Shown piece after piece: positions 18,728 to 29,424 of a DNA stretch of 64,000 bases; the first letter of the stretch is position 1, and every line of letters begins with the position of its first letter. The stretch lies in contig NZ_CP118480.1 of assembly GCF_030450055.1 (NCBI RefSeq), positions 2,693,415 through 2,757,414 of the forward strand. Reading direction: 5' to 3'. This stretch comes from Gallaecimonas kandeliae. GTDB lineage: Bacteria > Pseudomonadota > Gammaproteobacteria > Enterobacterales > Gallaecimonadaceae. The position numbers and the translations under genes are program-made. The notes below the pieces were generated by a model that saw nothing but the letters and a program-made list of their open reading frames with translations, did not search any database and had not been told where the DNA came from.

Positions 18728-18931
18728 TCAGCCCTCGAATTCCTCGAGCCAGGCCAGGAAGATGGCCTCGAGGATGCGCTCGTTGGAGCCCTTGGGATCG
18801 TCGTCGAAGGCGTCCAGTTCGCAGATCCACTGGTGCAGGTCGGTAAAGCGCACTGTGCGCGGATCAAGCTCAGGATCCCGGTCATAGAGCGCTTCGGCTA
18901 TCGCCTGAGTGTCGGTCCATTTCCAGCCCAT
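18728..18931 (-). CDS. iscX: Fe-S assembly adaptor IscX
   Basis: Encodes 67 residues (E. coli 66). This small acidic protein binds IscS at the frataxin site and modulates cysteine desulfurase. The sequence [17 protein letters not shown] and [14 protein letters not shown] is characteristic. An SD (GGGGAG) precedes the ATG. It is separated from fdx by 72 bases containing a terminator, so it may be read as a separate or reduced transcript. Confidence 0.95.
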   Translation of the reverse strand: MGWKWTDTQAIAEALYDRDPELDPRTVRFTDLHQWICELDAFDDDPKGSNERILEAIFLAWLEEFEG

Positions 18932-18974
18932 GATCTCCCCTCCCCTTTGGATCTGCCTTAAGTCTAACAGCCAA

Positions 18975-18999
18975 GAAAAAAGGCGCCTGACGGCGCCTT
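18975..18999 (-). terminator. Terminator between fdx and iscX
   Basis: On the minus strand AAGGCGCC-GTCA-GGCGCC is followed by TTTTTTC, right after the fdx stop. It would end the isc transcript before iscX. Confidence 0.75.
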
Positions 19000-19003
19000 C
19001 TGC

Positions 19004-19339
19004 TCAATGCTCGCGGGCGAGGTTGATGGTGTATTTGGGGATCTCCACCACCAGATCCTCGTCGGCCACCTTGGCCTGACAGGACAGGCGCGACTCGGGC
19101 TCCAGGCCCCAGGCCTTGTCCAGCATGTCGTCCTCCAGCTCGTCGGACTCGTTCAGGGAGTCAAAGCCTTCACGCACTATGACGTGGCAGGTGGTGCAGG
19201 CGCAGGACTTCTCGCAGGCGTGCTCGATGGCGATGCCGTTCTTGAGGGCCACGTCCAGGATGCTCTCGCCCTTGGGGGCCTCGATGACGGCACCGTCTGG
19301 GCAGAGTTCGGCATGGGGCAGGAATACGATCTTTGGCAT
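19004..19339 (-). CDS. fdx: [2Fe-2S] ferredoxin of the ISC system
   Basis: Encodes 111 residues (E. coli 111). Fdx supplies electrons for Fe-S cluster assembly. Cluster ligands Cys42, Cys48, Cys51 and Cys87 are all present, with an extra Cys46 as in E. coli. ATG 19339 was chosen because MPKIVFLPH is the family start; the longer frame overlaps hscA. It begins one base past the hscA stop region, so coupling is likely. Confidence 0.97.
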   Translation of the reverse strand: MPKIVFLPHAELCPDGAVIEAPKGESILDVALKNGIAIEHACEKSCACTTCHVIVREGFDSLNESDELEDDMLDKAWGLEPESRLSCQAKVADEDLVVEIPKYTINLAREH

Positions 19340-19340
19340 C

Positions 19341-21206
<1,866 letters not shown>

Positions 21207-21219
21207 GGTTTTCGCTATG

Positions 21220-21744
21220 TCAGTAGTCGAGCAGGGACTCTTCCAGCCGCTCTATCTCGACGAGCATCTTGTCGACGAACTTGAGCTTGCGGACGGTATC
21301 GGCGGCGCTGTCGAAATCCTGCTGGCCATAGAGGCCGGCAAATTCCTGGTGGAGCTCACTGCGGGCCTGGACTATCTCGGTGCGCAGGCTGTCGATGCCG
21401 TCGGCATCTTCCACCTCGGCCAGGGCCTCGCGCCACTCCAACTGTTGCATCAGGAAGGCGCTGTCCTTGAGGGTCTGGCTCTCGCCCTGGATATCGACGC
21501 CGTTCAGGCTCAGCAGGTACTGGGCGCGCAGGGTGGCGTGCTTGAGGGTTTCGAAGGCGTCGTTGAGCAGGGCCGTCTTGGCCAGGGCCTGGGCCCTGTC
21601 CCGTTCGGAGCCGGAGGCGAAGCGATCCGGGTGCAGGGCGGCGGCCAGCCGGCGATAGCGGCTGGCCAATTCTTCCCTGTCCAGCATGAAGGCTTCGGGC
21701 AGGTCGAAGAGTGCGAAGTGGTTAGACGGTGAAGGATTCGCCAC
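21220..21744 (-). CDS. hscB: J-domain co-chaperone HscB
   Basis: Encodes 174 residues if started at GTG 21744 (176 from GTG 21750). There is no ATG near the conserved start NHFALFDLP. The upstream AAAGGGG supports one of these GTG codons, and both lie inside the 3' end of iscA, so translation is coupled. The J-domain HPD motif is in LHPDRF, and the C-terminal helical domain that binds IscU ([13 protein letters not shown]) is intact. It delivers IscU to HscA. Confidence 0.92.
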   Translation of the reverse strand: MANPSPSNHFALFDLPEAFMLDREELASRYRRLAAALHPDRFASGSERDRAQALAKTALLNDAFETLKHATLRAQYLLSLNGVDIQGESQTLKDSAFLMQQLEWREALAEVEDADGIDSLRTEIVQARSELHQEFAGLYGQQDFDSAADTVRKLKFVDKMLVEIERLEESLLDY

Positions 21745-22045
21745 AGCCACATTCCCCTTTGGTGTTGGGGTTGTTGAACTGGAAGCCCTCGTTGAGGCCT
21801 TCCTTGACAAAGTCCAGCTCGGTGCCGTCCAGGTAGACCAGGCTCTTCTGATCGACGATCACCTTGACGCCTCTGTCTTCGAAGACTTCGTCGTCAGGGT
21901 TGGCCTCATCCACGAACTCCAGCACATAGGCCAGGCCGCTGCAGCCTGTGGTGCGCACACCCAGGCGCACACCCAGGCCCTTGCCGCGATTGGCGAGGAA
22001 AGTGGAGACCCTGGTGGCCGCTGTCTCGGTCAGGGTGACTGCCAT
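21722..22045 (-). CDS. iscA: A-type Fe-S carrier IscA
   Basis: Encodes 107 residues (E. coli 107). The three ligand cysteines are Cys35 (TTGCSGL) and Cys99/Cys101 (GECGCGESF). It carries Fe or Fe-S clusters to apo-proteins. The ATG immediately follows the iscU stop. Its 3' end overlaps the GTG start of hscB by about 23 bases. Confidence 0.97.
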   Translation of the reverse strand: MAVTLTETAATRVSTFLANRGKGLGVRLGVRTTGCSGLAYVLEFVDEANPDDEVFEDRGVKVIVDQKSLVYLDGTELDFVKEGLNEGFQFNNPNTKGECGCGESFTV

Positions 22046-22432
22046 TTATGCCAGCCCCTTCTTGCTCTTATAGTCGGCGATGGCCGCCTTGATGGCGTCC
22101 TCGGCGAGGATGGAGCAATGGATCTTGACCGGCGGCAGGGCCAGTTCTTCGGCGATGGCGGTGTTTTTCAACTCCTCGGCCTCGGCAATGGACTTGCCCT
22201 TGACCCATTCGGTGACCAGAGAGCTGGAGGCGATGGCACTGCCGCAGCCGTAGGTCTTGAACTTGGCGTCTTCGATGATGCCTTCGTCGTTGATCTTCAA
22301 CTGCAGCTTCATCACGTCACCGCAGGCGGGCGCGCCCACCATGCCGGTGGCAACGCTGGGATCGTTCTTGTCGAAGGACCCGACGTTGCGGGGATTCTCG
22401 TAATGGTCGATGACCTTTTCACTGTAAGCCAT
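22046..22432 (-). CDS. iscU: Fe-S cluster scaffold IscU
   Basis: Encodes 128 residues (E. coli 128). Cluster ligands Cys37, Cys63 and Cys106 and the HscA-recognition motif LPPVK (99-103) are all present. It receives sulfur from IscS and iron, builds [2Fe-2S] clusters, and hands them on through HscA/HscB. It lies 19 bases after iscS with no gap to iscA. Confidence 0.98.
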   Translation of the reverse strand: MAYSEKVIDHYENPRNVGSFDKNDPSVATGMVGAPACGDVMKLQLKINDEGIIEDAKFKTYGCGSAIASSSLVTEWVKGKSIAEAEELKNTAIAEELALPPVKIHCSILAEDAIKAAIADYKSKKGLA

Positions 22433-22451
22433 GATGCGCTCCTTAAAACTG

Positions 22452-23666
22452 TTAGTGGGCTACCCACTCGACCTGCTCGAGGTCGACGCCGTCTTTGTAC
22501 ATTTCCCACAGGGGAGACATCTCGCGCAGACGGCCAATGGCCCCCTGGATGCAACTGATGGCGTAATCGATGTCTTCTTCGGTGGTGAAACGGCCAATGG
22601 AGAAACGGATGGAGCTGTGAGCCAGCTCGTCGTTGCGACCTATGGCACGCAGCACGTAGGAGGGTTCCAGGCTGGCGGAGGTACAGGCGGAGCCGGAGGA
22701 CACGGCCAGGTCCTTGAGGGCCATGATAAGGGACTCGCCTTCCACGTAGTTGAAGCTGACGTTGAGGATGCCGGGCACGTGGCTGGCCAGGGTGCCGTTG
22801 AGGTGCACTTCCTCCATGTCCTGGACACCGGCCCAGAGCTTGTCGCGCAGGGCGGTGATGCGCTGGGCCTCGGTCGCCATTTCTTCCTTGGCGATGCGGG
22901 CCGCTTCGCCCATGCCGACGATCTGGTGGGTAGCCAGGGTGCCTGAGCGCATGCCGCGCTCGTGGCCGCCGCCGTGCATCTGGGCTTCGATACGGATACG
23001 GGGCTTGCGTCGCACATAGAGGGCGCCGATGCCTTTGGGGCCGTACATCTTGTGGCCGGAAAGGGACATCAGGTCCACTTTCAGCTCGTTGAGATCGATG
23101 GCTACCTTGCCGGCGCTCTGGGCGGCGTCGACGTGGAAGATGACGCCCTTGCTGCGGCACAGCTCGCCGATGGCTTTGATGTCCTGAATGACACCCAGCT
23201 CGTTGTTGACGTGCATGATGGACAGCAGCACCGTGTCGTCGCGCAGGGCGCCTTCGATCTGCTCCAGGGGATGCAGGCCGTCTTCATTGGGCTCCAGGTA
23301 AGTCACCTCGAAACCTTCACGCTCCAATTGGCGGCAGGTGTCCAGCACCGCCTTGTGCTCAATCTTGGAGGTGATGATGTGCTTGCCTTTCTTCTGGTAG
23401 AAGTGCGCGGCACCCTTGATGGCCAGGTTGTCCGACTCGGTGGCACCGGAGGTAAAGACGATCTCGCGGGGGTCGGCACCGATCAGCTCGGCGATGTTGC
23501 TACGCGCCTCTTCCACCGCCTCTTCGGCCTGCCAGCCGAAACGGTGGGACCTGGACGCCGGGTTGCCGAACTGGCCATCCAGGGTCAGGTATTGCATCAT
23601 TTTTTCCGCAACACGGGGGTCTACCGGGGTAGTCGCCGCGTAATCCAGATAGATAGGAAGCTTCAT
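22452..23666 (-). CDS. iscS: Cysteine desulfurase IscS
   Basis: Encodes 404 residues, the same as E. coli IscS. This PLP enzyme supplies sulfur from cysteine for Fe-S clusters and tRNA thiolation. The PLP lysine is in SLSGHKMYG and the active-site cysteine in [13 protein letters not shown] 23666 was chosen because [14 protein letters not shown] is the family start; the frame extends upstream through iscR without homology. The N-terminus and C-terminus are complete. Confidence 0.98.
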   Translation of the reverse strand: MKLPIYLDYAATTPVDPRVAEKMMQYLTLDGQFGNPASRSHRFGWQAEEAVEEARSNIAELIGADPREIVFTSGATESDNLAIKGAAHFYQKKGKHIITSKIEHKAVLDTCRQLEREGFEVTYLEPNEDGLHPLEQIEGALRDDTVLLSIMHVNNELGVIQDIKAIGELCRSKGVIFHVDAAQSAGKVAIDLNELKVDLMSLSGHKMYGPKGIGALYVRRKPRIRIEAQMHGGGHERGMRSGTLATHQIVGMGEAARIAKEEMATEAQRITALRDKLWAGVQDMEEVHLNGTLASHVPGILNVSFNYVEGESLIMALKDLAVSSGSACTSASLEPSYVLRAIGRNDELAHSSIRFSIGRFTTEEDIDYAISCIQGAIGRLREMSPLWEMYKDGVDLEQVEWVAH

Positions 23667-23692
23667 TGCGTTCTCCGTTACTGCCTCGCCGC

Positions 23693-24166
23693 TCACAATT
23701 GGCACTGCACGGTTATGCTGTCTTTTTGATGGTGGCTTTCCTGCCGGGCGGCCACCTTCTTGATGTCCTTCTGCGCCACCAGATCCGCCAGGGAAATGCC
23801 TTCCAGGAAATGGCTGATCTGGTTGCTCAAGTTTGACCACAAGGAATGAGTCAAACACTGACTGCCACCCTGGCAGTCAGCCTTGCCTTGGCAGCGGGTC
23901 GCGTCTACCGACTCGTCCACTGCGATAATGACTTCACCGACGCTGATCTCGGCGCACTCCTTGCCCAGCAGGTAGCCGCCGCCCGGGCCGCGGACGCTGG
24001 ACACCAGGCCCTGGCGACGCAGCCTTGAGAAAAGCTGCTCCAGGTAGGACAGGGAAATGCCCTGACGCTCGGAAATGTCGGCCAGAGACACGGGGCCGCC
24101 TTCGGCATGCAACGCCAAATCCAGCATGGCGGTGACGGCATAGCGTCCCTTGGAGGTCAGTCTCAT
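23693..24166 (-). CDS. iscR: Fe-S cluster-sensing repressor IscR
   Basis: Encodes 157 residues (E. coli 162). This Rrf2-family winged-helix regulator has [2Fe-2S] ligands Cys92, Cys98 and Cys104 at the same numbers as in E. coli. In the cluster-bound form it represses the isc operon. A type 1 IscR site overlaps the promoter just upstream (24205-24229), supporting autoregulation. It is the first gene of the isc series. Confidence 0.97.
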   Translation of the reverse strand: MRLTSKGRYAVTAMLDLALHAEGGPVSLADISERQGISLSYLEQLFSRLRRQGLVSSVRGPGGGYLLGKECAEISVGEVIIAVDESVDATRCQGKADCQGGSQCLTHSLWSNLSNQISHFLEGISLADLVAQKDIKKVAARQESHHQKDSITVQCQL

Positions 24167-24197
24167 CGGTCTTTCCGGGCGGTTTGTCTGGGGACTA

Positions 24198-24229
24198 TTG
24201 TCCCAAGCCTGACTAAAATGGTCAACTAT
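24198..24229 (-). promoter_or_regulatory. iscR promoter with type 1 IscR site
   Basis: On the minus strand TTGACC (24225-24220) and GACAAT (24202-24197) are 17 bases apart. The 25-bp segment 24229-24205 fits the type 1 IscR consensus in nearly all positions (ATAGTTGACC half plus TAGTCAGGCT half) and covers the -35. Holo-IscR bound here would block transcription of isc genes when clusters are sufficient. Confidence 0.8.
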
Positions 24230-24253
24230 TAGCTTAGCCGATTGCCTTCATCG

Positions 24254-25066
24254 TCAGATGATGGGATCGAAACTGTCCAATTCGCCTTGGCGCTTGTGGG
24301 CCGCTTCCTGCTCGTCCTTGGCGAACTCTTCCAGGTCCAGCTCCGGCAGTTTTTCCCGGCAGACGTCGCCGCCGAGGTCGCTGATGGCCTTGCACATGTC
24401 GTTGACCTTGCCGTCCACCACGTGGAGGTGATCCAGCAAGGCCCCTATGGCCTTGGCCACGGGGTCGGGGTTGTCCTGGGATACGGCGTAAGCGTCGAAG
24501 CCATACTTCTTGGCCATGGCCTGGCGTTGTTCTGTGGTCTGGTAATCGGCCTGGGTGACGATGCGGCCCGGTATGCCGATGGCGGTGGCCCCGGCCGGTA
24601 CGTCCTTGACCACAACGGCATTGGAGCCGATGCGGGCGTTGTCGCCGATCATCAAGGGGCCCAACACCTTGGCGCCGGCACCTATGACCACGCCCTTGCC
24701 CAAGGTAGGATGGCGCTTGCCGGCCTTCCAGGATGTCCCCCCCAGGGTGACGCCGTGATAGAGGGTGCAGTCGTCGCCTATCTCGGCCGTTTCCCCTATC
24801 ACCACTCCCATGCCGTGGTCGATGAAGAAGCGGCGGCCGATGCGGGCGCCGGGGTGGATCTCGATGCCGGTCAGGAAACGGTTGAGGTTGGACACGGCCC
24901 TGGCCAGCCACTTGGCGTTACGCTGCCAGAGCCAATGGGCCAGGCGATGCCACCAGACCGCATGCAGGCCTGGATAACTGGTGAATACCTCGAAAGCGTT
25001 GCGGGCCGCGGGATCGCGGTCGAATACGCTGTCGATGTCCTCTTTGATGCGTTGCCAAATGCCCAT
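24254..25066 (-). CDS. cysE: Serine O-acetyltransferase
   Basis: Encodes 270 residues (E. coli 273). CysE acetylates serine to O-acetylserine for cysteine synthesis. An N-terminal helical domain is followed by a left-handed beta-helix of hexapeptide repeats ([21 protein letters not shown]) with the catalytic His in [11 protein letters not shown]. It sits one base after trmJ and upstream of iscR, so cysteine supply and IscS-driven sulfur use are adjacent. A C-terminal Ile is present as in cysteine-feedback-sensitive forms. Confidence 0.95.
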   Translation of the reverse strand: MGIWQRIKEDIDSVFDRDPAARNAFEVFTSYPGLHAVWWHRLAHWLWQRNAKWLARAVSNLNRFLTGIEIHPGARIGRRFFIDHGMGVVIGETAEIGDDCTLYHGVTLGGTSWKAGKRHPTLGKGVVIGAGAKVLGPLMIGDNARIGSNAVVVKDVPAGATAIGIPGRIVTQADYQTTEQRQAMAKKYGFDAYAVSQDNPDPVAKAIGALLDHLHVVDGKVNDMCKAISDLGGDVCREKLPELDLEEFAKDEQEAAHKRQGELDSFDPII

Positions 25067-25067
25067 C

Positions 25068-25790
25068 TCAATCCCTCTTCAAACGCAGTATGGAGGAGAG
25101 GATGCCCCTCAGGATGTTGAGCTCGTGCTCGTCAGGCCTGGCCCTGTTGAACAGGCAGCGCAGCTTCTCCATCACCTTGCCCTGGTGGGCCTTGATGAGG
25201 AAGCCGCTGTGATCCAGGCTCTGCTCCAAGTGCTCATAGAAATTTTCCATGGCCTTGGCCGGCGGGTAAACGACGCTCTCTTCCTCTGCCACGGCGGGTT
25301 TGGCCGCCAAAGACGCCATGCGCACCTCGTAGCAGAGGATTTGCACCGCCTGGGCCAGGTTCAGGGAGCTGTACTCGGGATTGGCGTCGATACAGACGTG
25401 GAAGTGGCACTGCTGCAGCTCGTCGTTGGAGAGGCCGCTGCGCTCACGGCCGAACACCAGGGCCACGCCGGCCTGCTGGCCTTCGACGGCCGCTTTTTCT
25501 CCCAGCTCGCGGGGGCTGAGCATGGGCCAGGGCAGGCTGCGGGAGCGGGCGCTGGTACCGGCCACCAAGGCACAGTCGGCGATGGCGTCGGTCAGGGTCG
25601 GGACTATGAGCGCGTCCCGCAGCAGGTCAGAGGCACCTGCCGCCAGGGCCATGGCCTGGCCGTCGATTTCACACTGGGGATCGACCAGGACCAGTTGCGA
25701 CAAACCCATGGTTTTCATGGCCCTGGCCACTGAGCCGATATTGCCGGAATGGGTGGTACCCACCAATACGATGCGGACCTTGTCTAGCAT
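25068..25790 (-). CDS. trmJ: tRNA (cytidine/uridine-2'-O-) methyltransferase TrmJ
   Basis: Encodes 240 residues (E. coli 246). This SPOUT-class enzyme methylates the ribose at position 32 of several tRNAs. The knot motifs are seen at the N-terminus ([19 protein letters not shown]) and in [14 protein letters not shown] plus SLNLAQAVQ. It is divergent from suhB as in E. coli, but here cysE separates it from iscR. Confidence 0.95.
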   Translation of the reverse strand: MLDKVRIVLVGTTHSGNIGSVARAMKTMGLSQLVLVDPQCEIDGQAMALAAGASDLLRDALIVPTLTDAIADCALVAGTSARSRSLPWPMLSPRELGEKAAVEGQQAGVALVFGRERSGLSNDELQQCHFHVCIDANPEYSSLNLAQAVQILCYEVRMASLAAKPAVAEEESVVYPPAKAMENFYEHLEQSLDHSGFLIKAHQGKVMEKLRCLFNRARPDEHELNILRGILSSILRLKRD

Positions 25791-25930
25791 TACCTGAGCG
25801 CGTTAGTCGGAAAAGGCACGCAGTGTACCACAGGCAAATGTGAGCCGGGCTGCTTTTCTTTAGGGCCCGACTCCGCTATACTCCGCCGTCGCTTTTCATG
25901 GCCCGTTCTTTTTCAATTGGTGAGTCGCTT

Positions 25931-26728
25931 ATGCATCCTATGCTGAACATCGCGGTGCGCGCTGCGCGTGCTGCCGGCAATTTCATTGCCAAGTCCTTCG
26001 AGCAACCCGACAAAGTCGAAGCCACCCCCAAAGGCACCCATGACTGGGTAACCAACATCGACAAGGAAGCCGAGCGCATCATCATTGAAACCATCCGCCG
26101 CTCCTACCCGGACCATGCCTTCATCGGCGAGGAAGGCGGCATCCAGGGCGAGAGTGACTTCCAATGGGTCATAGATCCCCTGGACGGCACCACCAACTTC
26201 ATCCGCGGCATCCCCCACTTCTGCGTGTCCATCGCCCTGCGCGTTAAGGGCAAGACCGAGCAGGCCGTGGTCTTCGACCCCATCCGTGGTGAACTCTTTA
26301 CCGCCAGCCGCGGCGTCGGCGCCCAGCTGAACGGCAAGCGCCTGCGCGTATCCCAGGTCCGCGACCTGGAAGGCACTGTGCTGGCCACCGGCCTGCCCTT
26401 CAAACAGCGCCAGCACTACAACAGCTACATGACCATCTTCACCGCCATCTTCGAGAAGGCGGCCGACGTGCGCCGTACCGGCTCCGCCGCTCTGGATCTG
26501 AGCTACCTGGCTGCCGGCCGCATCGATGGCTTCTTCGAGCTGGGCCTCAAGCCCTGGGATATCGCCGCCGGCGAACTGATCGCCCGTGAAGCAGGCGCCA
26601 TCGTCACCGACTTCACCGGTGGCCACAACTACCTCAAGAGCGGCAACATAGTGGCGGCCCCCGCCCGCATGCTGCCGGCCCTGCTGGGCACCATCAAGCC
26701 CAACCTTACTGACGCCATCCGCCAGTAA
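25931..26728 (+). CDS. suhB: Inositol-1-monophosphatase family protein SuhB
   Basis: Encodes 265 residues (E. coli 267). ATG 25931 was chosen because MHPMLNIAVRAAR matches the family; an in-frame upstream ATG at 25898 lacks homology. The Mg-dependent phosphatase motifs are present: GEEGG, DPLDGTTNF and the C-terminal WDIAAGELIAREAG. Besides phosphatase activity, SuhB assists rRNA transcription antitermination. A likely -10 (TATACT) is at 25877-25882. Confidence 0.96.
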   Translation: MHPMLNIAVRAARAAGNFIAKSFEQPDKVEATPKGTHDWVTNIDKEAERIIIETIRRSYPDHAFIGEEGGIQGESDFQWVIDPLDGTTNFIRGIPHFCVSIALRVKGKTEQAVVFDPIRGELFTASRGVGAQLNGKRLRVSQVRDLEGTVLATGLPFKQRQHYNSYMTIFTAIFEKAADVRRTGSAALDLSYLAAGRIDGFFELGLKPWDIAAGELIAREAGAIVTDFTGGHNYLKSGNIVAAPARMLPALLGTIKPNLTDAIRQ

Positions 26729-26740
26729 GGCAAGCCTCCC

Positions 26741-26775
26741 AAAAAGAAAAGCGCCCAAGGGCGCTTTTCTTTTTT
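26741..26775. terminator. Bidirectional terminator between suhB and the HDOD gene
   Basis: AAAAAGAAAAGCGCCC-AA-GGGCGCTTTTCTTTTTT: good U-tracts on both strands serve the two converging genes. Confidence 0.85.
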
Positions 26776-27684
26776 CTAGCGGACACTCGCTGCCAGCAGC
26801 GGCGCCTTGTCGAGGAAGTGCTGCCAACATTCCGCTGGACACGCCAAGCCGCCCAATTTCTCATCCAGCAGCTCTTCACCGATGCGCCGCTTTTCCTTGA
26901 GCAGGTAGAGCTCTGCACAGCCGTTGGCTTGGCGCAGTATCCTGGCCAAAAGCGTCTTTGGCTGAGAGCGTTGCTGCTGCAAGGCGGTGCAGTACTGCTC
27001 GGGCAGCCCCCATTCCTTGGCCACGAAGGGTGATATGTCCAGGGACATCTCCGACATCAGCGCCTTGAACAGCTGGCTGCCCGGCACCCCATCCAGTACC
27101 CCCTGGCTGAACGCATCCAGCAGGCAATTAAAGACGATGATCTTGCCCACGTCATGGATAAGACCAAGGAAATGGCCGACGAAGGGATCTTCCCCCTGCT
27201 CTTTTGCCAGTTCGCGGCAGAGGAAGGCGCAATGCAGGGAGTGCAGCCAGATATCCCGGCCGAACATCTTGAAGTAGATGGGCTTGGGCGGGCGCAGCTT
27301 TTCGGCCAGGATGGTGCTGGCGATAGCGGCGACCCCCGTCACCCCCAACCTGCCGACGGCGGCCCTGAGGGTATCAAGGCTGGCACCGCCGCGGCTGTAA
27401 AGGGCGCTGTTGGCGATGCGCAGGACTTCCAGGGAAAGGGCAGGATCCCCTTCGATAAGGGCGCTTATCTTGTCGAAATCGGCCTTGGGATCGGCCAGCA
27501 GCTGCACCAGTTGCAGCAGCAGGGTCGGCAACGGCGGTATATGGGTGCTGAGGGCAGCCCTGTCGTCCAAAACGGCCCGCAGGTTGCCAAGGGCCTGTAA
27601 CTCCAAGGGGTTCAGCTCCTGGCCCTGGTCGCCAAAAAGAGCATCGTAGAAGGCGGTGTCGAGGTTGAGGTCGTCCATGGGCAA
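26776..27684 (-). CDS. HDOD-domain signalling protein
   Basis: Encodes 302 residues. A short N-terminal region (about 1-45) precedes an HDOD domain with the characteristic IPPLPTLLLQL, a single HD pair in GLIHDVGK and a helical C-terminal part. HDOD proteins are HD-related regulators without a proven catalytic activity, often tied to cyclic-di-GMP, motility or stress control. No receiver or GGDEF domain is attached. The target is unknown. Starts at 27684 or two codons later are both possible. Confidence 0.85.
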   Translation of the reverse strand: MPMDDLNLDTAFYDALFGDQGQELNPLELQALGNLRAVLDDRAALSTHIPPLPTLLLQLVQLLADPKADFDKISALIEGDPALSLEVLRIANSALYSRGGASLDTLRAAVGRLGVTGVAAIASTILAEKLRPPKPIYFKMFGRDIWLHSLHCAFLCRELAKEQGEDPFVGHFLGLIHDVGKIIVFNCLLDAFSQGVLDGVPGSQLFKALMSEMSLDISPFVAKEWGLPEQYCTALQQQRSQPKTLLARILRQANGCAELYLLKEKRRIGEELLDEKLGGLACPAECWQHFLDKAPLLAASVR

Positions 27685-27744
27685 GGTTCCGACAAGGCGT
27701 TTTTTTCAGGATAGCCCGCCCAAGGGATCTCAACCTGAGCGAGT

Positions 27745-28113
27745 TTAATCCTCGGCGATGATCCCACCCATGGCCACCCAGGCCTTGTAGCCGCCGGCGA
27801 CGGAGAAGACGGCCGTATAACCCATCAGCTGCAGGTTATGGGCGGCCAGGGCCGAGCGGTAGCCGCCACCGCAGTAAAGGTAGAGGGAGGTGGCCTTGTC
27901 CGGCACCCGCTTCTCGATATCCCGCTCCAGTATGCCCCGGCCCAGGTGCTCAGCCCTGGGCAGACGCCCTTTGACCCATTCGTGATCTTCGCGGACATCC
28001 AGCAACAGGGCCCCCGCTTCGGCCAGCAGCGCTTCCAGCTCATCGACCTGAACTTCCCTTACCTGGGCCCTGACTTGCTCGCAAAGGGCCTGGAAACCTG
28101 GACTATGTTGCAT
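27745..28113 (-). CDS. Rhodanese-like sulfurtransferase domain protein
   Basis: Encodes 122 residues if started at ATG 28113, which has AAGGAG six bases upstream; the ATG at 28143 lacks one. A single rhodanese domain carries the active-site loop YCGGGYRSALAAHNL with the persulfide-forming cysteine and a DVREDHEW motif. Its loop, CGGGYRS, belongs to the single-domain GlpE-like group. No signal peptide is seen, so it is likely cytoplasmic. Confidence 0.85.
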   Translation of the reverse strand: MQHSPGFQALCEQVRAQVREVQVDELEALLAEAGALLLDVREDHEWVKGRLPRAEHLGRGILERDIEKRVPDKATSLYLYCGGGYRSALAAHNLQLMGYTAVFSVAGGYKAWVAMGGIIAED

Positions 28114-28220
28114 GCTTACTCCTTGATTGCAGTGGCTTTGCACATTTGCTCACAGACTGAAAAAGATAGGACAAAGCTTAGGCGCTTTACTCTGGGGACC
28201 TCAGCAAAGGGATCGCCGTC

Positions 28221-28505
28221 ATGAACATCGCCAACCTTGCCCTGCTTGCCGCCCTGTCTGCCCCCGCCATACTGCAGGCGGCAGAAACCCAGCACTATAC
28301 GGTTTACCTCAACGCCAGCCCCCTGGTCCAGGGCCTCTACGCCGAGTTGCAGCAGAGCAGGGATACCCTGACCCTGCAGCGCCAGCAAAGCTGTGAACGC
28401 CTCAACGAGAACTGGTTGGACAGCCTGCGCCTTAAGCTGGAGCAGCTCAACGCCCGGAGCTCGGCCTCGACACCACAAGCAGGCAAGCTTAAAACTGGCC
28501 CATAA
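28221..28505 (+). CDS. Small predicted secreted protein, unknown
   Basis: Encodes 94 residues. AAGGGA lies about 8 bases before the ATG. A clear signal peptide (about 1-20, ending LQAAE) precedes a Gln/Leu-rich, probably helical mature part with one cysteine. No family was recognised. It is divergent from the rhodanese gene and convergent with the lipoprotein cluster. It may be a periplasmic helical protein of unknown role. Confidence 0.55.
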   Translation: MNIANLALLAALSAPAILQAAETQHYTVYLNASPLVQGLYAELQQSRDTLTLQRQQSCERLNENWLDSLRLKLEQLNARSSASTPQAGKLKTGP

Positions 28506-28527
28506 AAAAACCGGCCCTTGGCCGGTT
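28504..28527 (-). terminator. Terminator of lipoprotein gene A
   Basis: On the minus strand AACCGGCC-AAG-GGCCGG followed by a run of seven T. It overlaps the stop codon of the convergent small secreted-protein gene. Confidence 0.75.
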
Positions 28528-28603
28528 ACCGTTGTCCCTTGTTTACTTCTTATAAACTCCAAACGGGCTTGCGGAGCAAATTCAGGACATCGTCTTTTTT
28601 CAC

Positions 28604-28870
28604 CTATTCCCGAGTGCGGCAAACACGCTGGGTGAAATGTGAGCCGGTCGGTTTGATATTTTTACAAACCTGCTTTTTCTTGGCCTCGCCTTTATTGTCC
28701 TCGGCAACTGCCTGTTGCTCCTCTTTCAGTTTGCGTCCCCCTTGCTCTTCCTTTTCCACCTGAACTTCTTTGGTATTGACCATGGCGGTGCCGGCTGAAG
28801 GGGCTTTAGGGGCGGTGCTGCAGCCTGCGAGCAATAACAGGCCAAAGGGAATAAGGAGAGAGGCTTTCAT
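28604..28870 (-). CDS. Small lipoprotein A of a three-member paralogous cluster (C-terminally shortened)
   Basis: Encodes 88 residues from ATG 28870. Lipobox LLLAGC gives Cys ~17. A Lys/Glu-rich spacer follows, then the family motif C-x4-KPTGSHF-x3-VC-x-TRE. Translation stops right after TRE, but the frame continues for 17 codons with KKDDVLNLLRKP-like sequence that resembles the tail of paralog B, so a nonsense mutation has probably removed the C-terminal helix. The two Cys could form a disulfide. Function is unknown. Confidence 0.75.
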   Translation of the reverse strand: MKASLLIPFGLLLLAGCSTAPKAPSAGTAMVNTKEVQVEKEEQGGRKLKEEQQAVAEDNKGEAKKKQVCKNIKPTGSHFTQRVCRTRE

Positions 28871-28950
28871 AAGGGCTTCCTTGCAATTAAAACGAGGAAG
28901 GAACATAACACCAAAGAAACAATAACATAACCCCCTTGATTAACGCATTG

Positions 28951-29176
28951 CTAATTCAGAACCTCATGAAGCCCCATCTTACTGCATCCCACTCCTACCT
29001 TGGTGTTTTTCGAAGCAAGCATCTGCTCAGGCGCCTGAGCCGCCTTCTCGGCGACTTCTGAGTTCGAAACAATTCGCGATTGTTGGCTGGGAGTACTCAC
29101 AAACCAGCCGTGCTTTGAACTACCTGCCGTCTATCTCAAGCACCCTCTGTTCCTCGTGAAGCTTGTAGAAGATCAC
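28951..29176 (-). pseudogene. Broken fourth member of the small lipoprotein family
   Basis: In a 550-bp stretch with no intact gene, the minus strand from 29176 reads FYKLHEEQRVLEIDGR, a TAG stop, then FKARLVCEYSQPT. This aligns with HKLKDEQQVVAVDDKG and KKRLVCEYVKPT of paralog B at 29425. A shift of frame then gives SNSEVAEKAAQAPEQMLASK, running open to a TAG at 28951. No start, signal peptide or lipobox remains. It is a decayed copy with at least one nonsense and one frameshift lesion. Confidence 0.65.
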
Positions 29177-29380
29177 CTGTCACCAAGACAGTGCCGCCGG
29201 AAGGCTTTAGGTGGCTGGCCAAAAGCCACAAGCCGCAGACGAAAAGAATAAGACGAGGGGGCATCCTTATACCCTGAAGCCTCGGCTCCCCTAGCCCAGG
29301 CGATCTACGTCGAGCCGGGGTCATGACATGCTCAAGCTACGGCGAGTTAATTCAAGCCCTAAAGGCCCGAGCTGCTTATG

Positions 29381-29407
29381 AAAAAACCGGCACTCGGCCG
29401 GCTTTTT
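29381..29407 (-). terminator. Terminator of lipoprotein gene B
   Basis: On the minus strand AAAAAGCCGGC-CGAGT-GCCGG runs into TTTTTTC, ~18 bases after the stop at 29425. Between 29177 and 29380 nothing else convincing is seen. Confidence 0.75.
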
Positions 29408-29424
29408 CTTAGCTGCATTCCAGG

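Noticed and set aside
29136-29324. Minus-strand 62-codon ORF with a hydrophobic middle
   Set aside because: Overlaps the decayed lipoprotein paralog in a different frame, has no SD and no family match.
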